Numbered from the stretch's first letter, positions 1 to 6,752 are shown. The stretch: 8,663 nucleotides of DNA from Desulfobacteraceae bacterium (GCA_007131845.1 SLPT01000292.1:1-8663), one strand, 5' to 3'. A program made the numbers and translations. The notes: generated by a model not told the origin, from the sequence alone.

Positions 1-834
1 GCCCACATCGCTCCATCCCGCTTCAAAAGGGACCATGACGCCGCTTGCCGTCTTTTCCATGACGGCGTAGTCGATGGAATCGGACGGGCATGCGCCAAAC
101 GACTCCGGATCCAGAAAATATGCATCTTCATCCGTCTTTGCGCGATCCACCGCGGCGCGGCAGGCCCCGGAGATATCCGGGCAGAGAACATCCATTTCCC
201 GGAGTATGTCCGCCGCCCTGAACAAGAACATGCCGGAATTCCAGCAGTATTCCCCGGATTCCACGTACCGGCTGGCCCTTTCCAAATCCGGCTTTTCAAC
301 AAATGCACGGATTTTGAATGCTTCATCCGCCCTGCCTCCCCCGCAGGTGGTTTTCTCTCCCTTGCGAATATAGCCGTAGCCGGTTTCGGGAAACTGCGGG
401 ACAATGCCAAACGTGACCAGCGAGCCCGTTTGCGCAAAACAGGCCGCAGCCTCCAGGCATTGGTGAAACTGTTCGACATCCGGTATCATGTGGTCGGCCG
501 GAAGCACCAGGATCATCGCCTCCGGATCTCCGGCCAGGGCCATGTATGCCGCAACCCCCACTGCGGGCGCGGTGTTGCGGCCGGTCGGCTCCAGCACCAG
601 GGCGTTCGGCCGGATACCGATTTCGCTTAACTGGCCGGCGATGATATGCATGTACGAACCGTTGCATACGACGATCGGACTGCCAACGCCGTTTGCACCC
701 GCCACACGCAGGATCGTTTCCTGAAGGAGGCTGTGGTTCCGGGTCAGATTCAGCAGCTGCTTCGGATAGAGCCGGCGGGACAGCGGCCAGAGCCGTGTGC
801 CGGAGCCACCGGCCAGAATGACGGGTATAATCAT
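1..834 (-). CDS. manC: Mannose-1-phosphate guanylyltransferase (GDP-mannose pyrophosphorylase), 3' end cut by window
   Basis: Transfers GMP from GTP to mannose-1-phosphate, giving GDP-mannose for cell-surface polysaccharide in the cytoplasm. The frame is open for 278 codons from ATG at 834 to the left edge with no stop, so the gene is partial. The nucleotidyltransferase signature GGSGTRLWPLSR is at residues 9-20, with P24-K25-Q26 after it. A later FVEKPD (178-183) and WNSGMF (198-203) are the sugar-phosphate-binding motifs of the ManC/AlgA/XanB type, and the visible part ends in SDVG. An AAAGGGA stretch stands upstream of the ATG. It starts 32 bp after the PPC-domain gene and is probably co-transcribed with it. 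Whether it also carries the C-terminal mannose-6-phosphate isomerase cupin of the bifunctional enzymes cannot be seen. Confidence 0.93.
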   Translation of the reverse strand, partial: MIIPVILAGGSGTRLWPLSRRLYPKQLLNLTRNHSLLQETILRVAGANGVGSPIVVCNGSYMHIIAGQLSEIGIRPNALVLEPTGRNTAPAVGVAAYMALAGDPEAMILVLPADHMIPDVEQFHQCLEAAACFAQTGSLVTFGIVPQFPETGYGYIRKGEKTTCGGGRADEAFKIRAFVEKPDLERASRYVESGEYCWNSGMFLFRAADILREMDVLCPDISGACRAAVDRAKTDEDAYFLDPESFGACPSDSIDYAVMEKTASGVMVPFEAGWSDVG

Positions 835-866
835 AAAATCCCTTTCAGCAGTCTTGGCGGCTTTAT

Positions 867-1313
867 TCAAGCCGGCCGGAGCAGTGCGAATCCGGTATAC
901 GGATCGTGTTTCCGGACTGCTTCCGTGTTCGTCAGTTCGATCAGAATAGCTTCCATGATCTGCCAGACCTTTACCCCCGTGCGGACGCACCCGGTGACGG
1001 TTTTTTCCTCCCGGCCGCATGCCATGTGCATGTGGAGCACCGGGCGGCCGTTTTCATCCGGGAATAAAGTACCGGTGCCCGCTGCCTCGCTGACATCCTC
1101 CAGCATGCGGGTCATGGGAATAATCGAATGTGCCCTTCCGTCTTCAGGGCCTACCACCAGCCGGCTGTCCTTATCCGCACCCCCCAGCATGATCAGCGCA
1201 CCGGCCCGGATGCCTTGTTCAACCGCGAACCCCTCGATAGCCTCGTGCACGATATCCCCGTCTTCCAGGCGGATCACGAACACCCTGCCGATCCCGGCTT
1301 CCGAATATTGCAT
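867..1313 (-). CDS. PPC/DUF296 domain protein (148 aa)
   Basis: A small single-domain protein of the PPC (plants and prokaryotes conserved, DUF296) fold. Bacterial members are free-standing and, by structures of the family, form trimers that bind a metal; their biochemical role is unknown. The whole chain is the domain: an N-terminal strand (VFVIRLEDGDIV, 11-22), a glycine-rich turn near 34-45 (GIRAGALIMLGG), the conserved H-x-H at H94/H96, and a C-terminal strand-helix-strand around 105-128. The usual third histidine of the GGH motif reads TGC (C109). I chose ATG at 1313 because AAGGAAAGGA precedes it; an upstream extension to 1391 would run into thiEL. The start lies 26 bp after the thiEL stop, so an operon is likely. 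Function cannot be assigned; DNA binding, as in plant AHL proteins, is not supported since there is no AT-hook. Confidence 0.85.
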   Translation of the reverse strand: MQYSEAGIGRVFVIRLEDGDIVHEAIEGFAVEQGIRAGALIMLGGADKDSRLVVGPEDGRAHSIIPMTRMLEDVSEAAGTGTLFPDENGRPVLHMHMACGREEKTVTGCVRTGVKVWQIMEAILIELTNTEAVRKHDPYTGFALLRPA

Positions 1314-1339
1314 TAAATCGTCCTTTCCTTGTTCGTCCC

Positions 1340-2935
1340 TTACGGCTTTCCGTGCCGATAGGATGCAACGCCCCCGGGTGCGCCGGTACACGAACGCTCC
1401 TGCCGGTCTGTCACGGATCCGACACGGAAAGCCCCGGGCAACTGGGACTGCATAGCTTCAAAGCGCTCCGGCGGGCAGGCGAACAGCAACTCGTAGTCGT
1501 CTCCCCCGGAAATCATCCGGGCGGCCGGATCGATGCCATAAGCATCGCAGTATGCCTCCAGATTCCAGTCAATGATAAAGTGGTCCGGCTCGAAACACAC
1601 AGTTGTGCCCGATGCCTCGGCAATATGGGAAGCGTCCCCAAAAAGCCCGTCACTGATATCCATCACGCAGGCAACGTCGTGGTCCCGCAGCACCCGTGCG
1701 GCATCGAACCGGGCCCGGGGCAGCTTGTAGCGCTCGATAAGCGCCGGGTAGGCATAATCACCCGTAGCAAGGCATTCGAGCCCGCACCGGGCAAGGCCTA
1801 TGGGTCCGGTAACATAGAGCCCGTCACCGGGCAAAGCCGCGCTTCGCAAAGGAAAAATCCTGCCGCCGCTGCCCGCGGCGAACAGATCCAAAGAAAGAAC
1901 CGGCCCGGAAGACAGGTTCCCCCCGCCCAATCCGGCGCCGTGCGAAGCAAGCGCACGGCCGATCCCGCGGTACAGATCGATCACATCCTGTTCGGTCGTC
2001 TCCGGCGGCAGGCAGAGATTGACGAAAAACCCCACCGGCTGCGCATAGGAAGCGGCCAGATCGGAAAACGTGATCGCCACGGCCCGTTGACCGATTTCTT
2101 CCATGGTCTGCCACCTGCGCCGGAAGTGGATCCCTTCCCGCTGGGTATCGGTCGTGAACACGGGGTTCGGAAAATCCGCGAACAGGGCCGCATCATCGCC
2201 CGGCGGAATCCGGATGGCCGGGAATTCCGATCCCGATCCACCGGTTTCGATGGCTTTTGCGATCAGCTCGAACTCGTCATCCCAGGGCGTCCGGAGCGTG
2301 CGCGGGAATAACCCACAGGCACGGCCCAGTTCCCGTGCCGCATATTCCGGATCTTTCGCGCGGGTAATCGCGCTGATCACGGAAATGCCGCATGCGCCGG
2401 CGGAAAAACACTGTTGGGCGTTTTGCGCAGCGATGCCGCCGATGGCCACCACGGGTACCGGTGACCGTTCTGCTACCCGGGCAAGGCCGGACAGTCCGAT
2501 GACCGGGTTGGCATCCGGCTTGGTGCCGGTTTCAAACACGGGGCCGGTCCCGATGTAGTCGCAGCCTGTTAAATTCGTTGCCTCAAGTTCTTCAACAGTC
2601 GAAACCGATACGCCGATAATGGCGTATTTCCCCAAAATCTTTCTGGCCAGGGCGTGCTTTTCATCGGACTGGCCCAGGTGAATCCCGTCGGCGCCCACCG
2701 CACGCGCCAGGACAATGTCGTCATTCACGATGAACGGCACCTGCTGCGCGGCGCATAAACGGCGGATCGCTTCGACGGACTCGAAATCGCGCCCTGAAAA
2801 GCGCTTGTTCCGGTACTGAACGATGGTAGCCCCTGCCGTCAGGGCGATTTCCACCTGTCTTTCCACGGAAAGATCCGCCTCGCAGTCGACGATAAAATAA
2901 AACCGGAGTTGTTCCGCAAATTTACTTTCCGGCAT
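1340..2935 (-). CDS. thiEL: ThiE-ThiL fusion: thiamine-phosphate synthase plus thiamine-phosphate kinase (531 aa)
   Basis: A bifunctional thiamine diphosphate enzyme. Residues about 8-208 are ThiE, joining hydroxymethylpyrimidine diphosphate to thiazole phosphate: QYRNK (40-44), N71-D72, GIHLGQSD (84-91), YIGTGPVF (127-134) with T136 and K139, GGI (166-168) and GISVISAI (183-190). Residues about 219-515 are ThiL, the ATP-dependent kinase turning thiamine phosphate into the diphosphate: GDDAALF (246-252), DTQREGIHF (263-271), SDLAAS (291-296), TGPIGLA (376-382), MDISDG (425-430) and GGDDYELLF (477-485). Domain sizes match the separate enzymes (about 210 and 320 residues). No in-frame ATG, GTG or TTG lies at the junction (about 209-222), so ThiL has no start of its own there. 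GGAAGGTGA precedes the ATG. The family's GGDT motif reads GGGN at 337-340. No thiamine riboswitch is visible upstream. Confidence 0.94.
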   Translation of the reverse strand: MPESKFAEQLRFYFIVDCEADLSVERQVEIALTAGATIVQYRNKRFSGRDFESVEAIRRLCAAQQVPFIVNDDIVLARAVGADGIHLGQSDEKHALARKILGKYAIIGVSVSTVEELEATNLTGCDYIGTGPVFETGTKPDANPVIGLSGLARVAERSPVPVVAIGGIAAQNAQQCFSAGACGISVISAITRAKDPEYAARELGRACGLFPRTLRTPWDDEFELIAKAIETGGSGSEFPAIRIPPGDDAALFADFPNPVFTTDTQREGIHFRRRWQTMEEIGQRAVAITFSDLAASYAQPVGFFVNLCLPPETTEQDVIDLYRGIGRALASHGAGLGGGNLSSGPVLSLDLFAAGSGGRIFPLRSAALPGDGLYVTGPIGLARCGLECLATGDYAYPALIERYKLPRARFDAARVLRDHDVACVMDISDGLFGDASHIAEASGTTVCFEPDHFIIDWNLEAYCDAYGIDPAARMISGGDDYELLFACPPERFEAMQSQLPGAFRVGSVTDRQERSCTGAPGGVASYRHGKP

Positions 2936-2944
2936 GTATCGGTA

Positions 2945-3010
2945 TCACCTTCCCGGCCGTGGCGGCGCTTTCTGCAGCCGGATAGCGGCAGGCAGGGACG
3001 CCGGGGCCAT
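2945..3010 (-). other. Possible 21-codon upstream ORF ahead of thiEL
   Basis: ATG at 3010 follows GGGAAG at a workable distance and opens 21 codons ending in TGA at 2947-2945. The ORF is in the same frame as thiEL, whose ATG lies three codons after that TGA, and its last codons carry the GGAAGGTGA ribosome-binding site of thiEL. The predicted peptide (MAPASLPAAIRLQKAPPRPG and one further residue) resembles nothing I know. It may be a leader peptide or chance; composition alone cannot decide. Confidence 0.2.
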
Positions 3011-3112
3011 TGTCTTTACTTCCCGGTCACTAGTGCCTGAACGAAAACCGTCTTTTTCGGCAATCTCTGCGTCCGGCTCAAATATTGATGCACTCGTAAA
3101 AAGTCGCGATCT

Positions 3113-3235
3113 GACGGCTTTGTAAAAAATTCAAGATCAAGGCTTGCGCAATTTCGAAGAATGCAGCGTACTCGGCGTACGTGAAATTCTGAGAAATTGC
3201 GCGTAACGCAGATATTGGACTTTTACGAAGCCGTC
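3113..3235. repeat. Imperfect 123-bp palindrome nested in the repeat element
   Basis: GACGGCTTTGTAAAA (3113-3127) pairs with TTTTACGAAGCCGTC (3221-3235), 14 of 15. Inside, GCGCAATTTC (3146-3155) pairs exactly with GAAATTGCGC (3193-3202). The centre near 3174 is flanked by CGTAC sequences. Transcribed as part of the operon, this would fold into a long imperfect hairpin between the HD and thiEL cistrons. From memory it resembles dispersed repeats common in Desulfobacterota, which I could not check. Confidence 0.7.
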
Positions 3236-3282
3236 AAATTTTAATCCTCAAAATACGCCAAGTATTCCTGCGGTTAAAATTT
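3236..3282. repeat. Inverted repeat AAATTTTAA / TTAAAATTT with inner hairpin
   Basis: AAATTTTAA (3236-3244) is exactly complementary to TTAAAATTT (3274-3282). The loop contains a second small stem, AATAC and GTATT, around GCCAA. On the minus strand this is the first strong fold downstream of the HD gene and might attenuate transcription, but the U run lies inside the stem, so it is not a standard intrinsic terminator. Confidence 0.55.
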
Positions 3283-3332
3283 TCGCCGTCCTTGACCTTG
3301 ACGAAAAATCCTGGTTTTCGTTCGGGCACTAT

Positions 3333-3959
3333 CTACGGCGGCGGGCCAAAACGATCCAGCCACCTGCGAAACCGTTCGGCCTTTTCGGATCCGTAGGTCT
3401 CCAGCATGGCAATCACATCTTCCGGCCGATGCCGGGTCCCGCCGGGAGCGGGCGTTTTTGAAAAAAAGCAGTCCGCAAAGCAGACGATTTCCTCTTCCAG
3501 GGTTTGCGGGAGCATGTCCCGCACGGGAACGGGAAGATTCAGATCCCGGATATCCCCGGCCGTAAGGCCTGCACCCACATGCCGCTCGCAGACCATTGCG
3601 TGGGCGGGCATGCCGTGTTCCTCCAGAATCTTTCGTCCTAAATATCCGTGGCACACGTAAGGGTGAGGCCCCGTGCACCCGATTTCAGGGGCGCTGGTGC
3701 GGAAAATGCCGATGTCATGCAGCAGGGCCGCCTCCCTTATAAACCGGATAAAGGAGCGATCCGGATAAGGACCCGACACGCGCCGGGCAACGGCAAGCGC
3801 TGCTTCGGCTACCTGCATGCTGTGGCGGCGCAGGACATTACCGGCGAGACTGCCGCGGGGATAGTAGACTGCGATGATGCCTTCCGCGACGTTGTCGTAG
3901 ACCTTGGTGACTTTGGTGACATTGCCGGCATCGGTGGCATTGGTGGACCGGTCTTTCAT
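3333..3959 (-). CDS. HD-domain (HDIG-type) metal-dependent phosphohydrolase-like protein, 208 aa
   Basis: The chain carries an HD-superfamily core, whose metal-bound histidines and aspartates hydrolyse phosphate esters. Visible ligands in order are H46 (RRHS), H81-D82 (LLHDIG), H104 (VCHGYLG), H127 (CERHVG) and D163 (CFADCFFSK). No second domain, membrane segment or signal peptide is seen. The substrate is unknown; nucleotides, cyclic dinucleotides or others are possible. ATG at 3959 is preceded by GGAGGGTTGA, which overlaps the prfB stop, leaving only 6 bp between the genes and suggesting coupled translation. The first 25 residues are a hydrophilic tail with near-tandem codons (VTKVTKV), outside the domain. 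TAG (3333-3335) ends the gene after three proline codons, one base before the repeat element, so the natural C terminus may have been altered by that insertion. Confidence 0.82.
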   Translation of the reverse strand: MKDRSTNATDAGNVTKVTKVYDNVAEGIIAVYYPRGSLAGNVLRRHSMQVAEAALAVARRVSGPYPDRSFIRFIREAALLHDIGIFRTSAPEIGCTGPHPYVCHGYLGRKILEEHGMPAHAMVCERHVGAGLTAGDIRDLNLPVPVRDMLPQTLEEEIVCFADCFFSKTPAPGGTRHRPEDVIAMLETYGSEKAERFRRWLDRFGPPP

Positions 3960-3965
3960 GCCGGA

Positions 3966-5073
3966 TCAACCCTCCGGATTTTCCGCAAGCAGGACCCTTT
4001 CGATAAACGGGTCGATGCCGCCGTCGAGTACCGCGTCCACGTTGCCGATATCCATGTTGATCCGGTGATCCTTGACCATCTGGTACGGATTGAGCACGTA
4101 AGAGCGGATCTGACTGCCCCAGGCAATTTCCTCCTTGTTGTCGTGAATCTCCTGAAGCTTTTTCTCCTGCTTCTGCTTTTCGTGCTGGTAGAGCCTTGCC
4201 CGCAGTACTTTCATCGCCTTTTCCCGGTTCCGGAGCTGGGATTTTTCCTGCTGGCACTGGACCACGATTCCGGTGGGATGGTGGGTGATGCGCACCGCGC
4301 TCGATGTCTTGTTGACATGCTGCCCCCCTGCCCCGCTCGCCCGGTAAGTGTCGATGCGCAGATCGTTTTCGTCGATTTCGATCTGGATATCGTCTTCGAC
4401 CTCGGGGTAGACGAACACCGAGGCGAACGACGTGTGCCGTTTTCCGCTGGCATTGAACGGGGAAATCCGGACCATCCGGTGAACACCGGTTTCAACCTTG
4501 AGATAGCCGAATGCGTTTAGCCCTTTCACGTTGAAGGTTACGCTTTTGATGCCGGCTTCGTCGCCTTCCTGGAAGTCCATCATCTCGACCGCGTAGCCCT
4601 TGTTCTCGCACCAGCGGCTGTACATGCGAAACAGCATCTGCACCCAGTCCTGGGCATCCGTGCCGCCGGCTCCGGCGTTTATGGAGACAATGGCGTTGCG
4701 CTCGTCATCCTCGCCGTTGAGCATGGCCTGCAGAGAAAAATCCCTGAGTTTTCTTTCCAGTGCTTCCACCTGCCGGGCCACCTCGGCCCGTACCGTATCA
4801 TCGGATTCCTCTTCGGCCAGCTCCAGCAGCACTTCGCAATCCTCCACCTGCGCATGGAGCTTTTTCCAGTTTTCGACCCGGGTCTCCAGGAAAGATCTTT
4901 CCTTGAGCAGTATTTTCGCCTTTTCCGGGTCGTTCCAGAGATTTTCCTCGCTGATGGCCTTTTCCAGTTCGGCCAGCCGTTCTTTTCCGCCCTCTATGTC
5001 AAAGATACTCCCGTAACTGTTCGAGGGTTTCGTAGAAGCCGCCGATACGGTCTTTGAGTTCACCTGCTGTCAT
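3966..5073 (-). CDS. prfB: Peptide chain release factor 2, with programmed +1 frameshift
   Basis: RF2 recognises UGA and UAA stop codons and triggers peptide release on the ribosome. ATG at 5073, behind GGAGGT, opens 24 codons ending ...REYL, then an in-frame TGA at 5001-4999. A +1 slip on CTT (5004-5002) skips one base and continues at GAC (5000-4998), giving DIEGGKERLAELE and the rest, about 368 residues, close to the usual 365. The slip site TATCTTTGAC with upstream GGGAG (5012-5008) matches the classic autoregulatory signal. The body contains the GGQ peptidyl-hydrolysis loop in ASGAGGQHVNKTSSAVRI and, before it, the stop-codon-recognition region; the SPF tripeptide appears in RISPFNAS. 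lnt ends 14 bp inside the start of the gene. When RF2 is low, the TGA is read slowly and frameshifting rises. Confidence 0.97.
4998..5012 (-). promoter_or_regulatory. prfB +1 programmed frameshift signal
   Basis: On the minus strand the site reads GGGAGTATCTTTGAC: an internal Shine-Dalgarno-like GGGAG, three bases (TAT), the slippery CTT, then TGA followed by C. Spacing is as in the E. coli signal (AGGGGGTATCTTTGAC), and the stop is codon 25. The downstream frame gives full RF2, so the signal is intact and required. Confidence 0.95.
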
Positions 5074-6679
5074 GATGTTGACCTCCCCGTTTGTTTCGTT
5101 TTCTCCGAATTCCCGCTGCTGCCGCGATCAGAAATGACATCAGGATGCAAAAAGCGGGCAGAATATCCGGATAGTTTGTATAAAGCGTTTGATCGCCTGC
5201 CATCACGGGCATGTCCCGGTAAATGGCCGTGGTCTCGTTGAGGCGCGTTTGCTCCAGGATCCGGCCCGCCGGATCGACAAATGCCGAGATTCCGGTATTT
5301 GCGGATCGAACCAAAGACTTGCGGTTTTCCACCGCCCGGAACACGGTCATGGAAAAATGCTGCACCGGACCGGCTGTTTCGCCGAACCATGCATCGTTTG
5401 TGATGTTGACGATCAGGTTTCCCCCGTTTTCGACCATGCGGGCCGAGTACCGGGGGAATATGATTTCATAACATATCTGCACGCCCAGATCAGCCTTATT
5501 TGCCGAAAGAATCGTTCCGGGCTCTCCCGGGCGGAAATCGCCGATGGAATGGACCATCCTGCCGATAAAAGGAAGCCAGTTGCCCAGGGGCACGTATTCG
5601 CCGAAAGGAACCAGGTGCACCTTGTCATAGGCACCGGACAGCCGCACTTCCGGATCGAAAAGGTAGGCGGTGTTATAAAAAATGAAATCCCCGGTCTCAT
5701 CCTCCAGCTCATAGGCCGGGCTTCCGATGAGAAACCATGCGTCCATCCGTTCAAGCCCCTCCAGCACCCGGTCGGTATATTCCTTTTCCTGCAGGAAATA
5801 AAACGGCATGGCGGTTTCCGGCCACACCACGAGATCGGGCGAAAAGGCCATGGTTTCCCCGGACAGGCGGATATAGCGTTCGATCGTCTTGCTGATAAAG
5901 GCATCATCCCACTTGATGGCCTGTTCGATGTTTCCCTGAACGACCGACACCCCGATCTTGTCGGAAGCCGACGCACGTACATCCACATCCGCGATCCGGC
6001 TGCTTCCGTACCACCCGTTTCCCAAAAACGCGAAAACGATAATCCCCGCGCACAACATGGCCTCCCATCTGGCCGGCACCCGGTTTGACCCGTCCGTCCC
6101 CCAGGAAATCTTCCGGACGTGAAGCCCGATTACGAACATGGCCGAATTGATCGCAACAACGAAAAACGACACACCATAGACGCCGAAAAGATCGGCCGAC
6201 TGTATCAGGTGCAGATAGGAATACTGGCTATATCCGACCAGCCCCCAGGGGAAGCCCGTAAACAAAAATGTTTTAGTATACTCCAGGGCCACCCAGAAAA
6301 CCGGCGCCGCCAATACCAGGAAAAGCGGTCTTCGGACCGCTGCTGTCAGGGCCACGGAAAAAACCGATACGTAGAGGGCCAGGTAAAACGATAAAAGCAG
6401 CAACGCGCCCACGGCGAGCCCCAGGGGAAGCGGGCCGAAGACCCGCATGGTGGGTACCAGCCAGTACAGAAGCGTCGAATAATGGACAAATCCGGCCAGA
6501 AGCCCCAGGTAAAATGCGTGCTTCGGCCCGGCATCCCTCAGGCCCAGCAGAAGAAATCCGATGGCGAACCACGCGGCAAACCCCGCACCAATGTTGTCGA
6601 AAGCGCAGGTAAGCAGAACACCGGCTGCGACGCTGTAAAAAACAGCGGCGCGATGCTGAAAAAGGTTCAATTGTCTCAT
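5060..6679 (-). CDS. lnt: Apolipoprotein N-acyltransferase (539 aa)
   Basis: Inner-membrane enzyme that adds the third acyl chain, from phospholipid, to the N-terminal cysteine of lipoproteins. The N-terminal half is hydrophobic, with segments near 11-29, 34-50, 55-75, 85-113, 119-138, 160-188 and 208-222. A periplasmic nitrilase-like domain follows (about 242-495), then a last segment at 505-523 and a basic tail. The catalytic triad is complete: E288 in VVWPETAMP, K353 in YDKVHLVPFGEYVP and C403 in GVQICYEIIFP, plus E361 and the ITNDAWFG motif (426-433). Length is slightly above the usual 510. ATG at 6679 has no convincing Shine-Dalgarno sequence; an in-frame TTG at codon 4 is the only close alternative. 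It probably heads the operon, with a promoter at 6753-6782, and its last codons contain the ribosome-binding site and start of prfB. Confidence 0.96.
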   Translation of the reverse strand: MRQLNLFQHRAAVFYSVAAGVLLTCAFDNIGAGFAAWFAIGFLLLGLRDAGPKHAFYLGLLAGFVHYSTLLYWLVPTMRVFGPLPLGLAVGALLLLSFYLALYVSVFSVALTAAVRRPLFLVLAAPVFWVALEYTKTFLFTGFPWGLVGYSQYSYLHLIQSADLFGVYGVSFFVVAINSAMFVIGLHVRKISWGTDGSNRVPARWEAMLCAGIIVFAFLGNGWYGSSRIADVDVRASASDKIGVSVVQGNIEQAIKWDDAFISKTIERYIRLSGETMAFSPDLVVWPETAMPFYFLQEKEYTDRVLEGLERMDAWFLIGSPAYELEDETGDFIFYNTAYLFDPEVRLSGAYDKVHLVPFGEYVPLGNWLPFIGRMVHSIGDFRPGEPGTILSANKADLGVQICYEIIFPRYSARMVENGGNLIVNITNDAWFGETAGPVQHFSMTVFRAVENRKSLVRSANTGISAFVDPAGRILEQTRLNETTAIYRDMPVMAGDQTLYTNYPDILPAFCILMSFLIAAAAGIRRKRNKRGGQHHDSR

Positions 6680-6752
6680 TGATGCAGATACAGAGTGTTT
6701 TTCAAGCCGTTTATAAAGCTGTCAATTCTATTGCCCTACCATAAATCGGGTA

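Larger units (their letters stand above)
3031..3331. repeat. 301-bp MITE-like element with 20-bp terminal inverted repeats
   Basis: The left end reads TAGTGCCTGAACGAAAACCG (3031-3050). The right end (3312-3331), read on the other strand, is TAGTGCCCGAACGAAAACCA, matching at 18 of 20 positions. Both ends are bounded by TA, as expected for a TA target-site duplication, though the TA could equally belong to the terminal repeat. No transposase is encoded. The interior holds two further palindromes (3113-3235 and 3236-3282). The left 53 bp recur almost exactly, inverted, at 7301-7353, and the right-end block AAAACCAGGATTTTT recurs at 7177-7206. The element fills most of the gap between the HD gene and thiEL, and its right end lies one base past the HD stop codon. 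Confidence 0.75.

Noticed and set aside
1352..2558. Long plus-strand frames opposite thiEL
   Set aside because: They are antisense shadows of a GC-rich gene with complete ThiE and ThiL motifs on the minus strand; the proteins are proline- and arginine-rich without domains.
2945..2947. In-frame TGA upstream of thiEL as a selenocysteine codon
   Set aside because: ThiE is complete without any upstream extension, its own ATG has a good ribosome-binding site, and no selenocysteine insertion hairpin is apparent.
2936..3332. Thiamine diphosphate riboswitch upstream of thiEL
   Set aside because: The only CTGAGA-like string is on the plus strand inside the nested palindrome. The minus-strand leader lacks the CUGAGA, ACCUGAUC and GGAU blocks of the TPP aptamer.
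3648..4520. Plus-strand frame of 290 codons opposite HD and prfB
   Set aside because: It is antisense to two well-supported genes, and its hydrophobic stretch is the complement of the lysine/glutamate-rich RF2 helix.
3966..5063. prfB starting at 5063 with MNSKTV
   Set aside because: That start lies in the +1 frame without a ribosome-binding site. The start at 5073 has GGAGGT and leads into the classic CTTTGAC frameshift.
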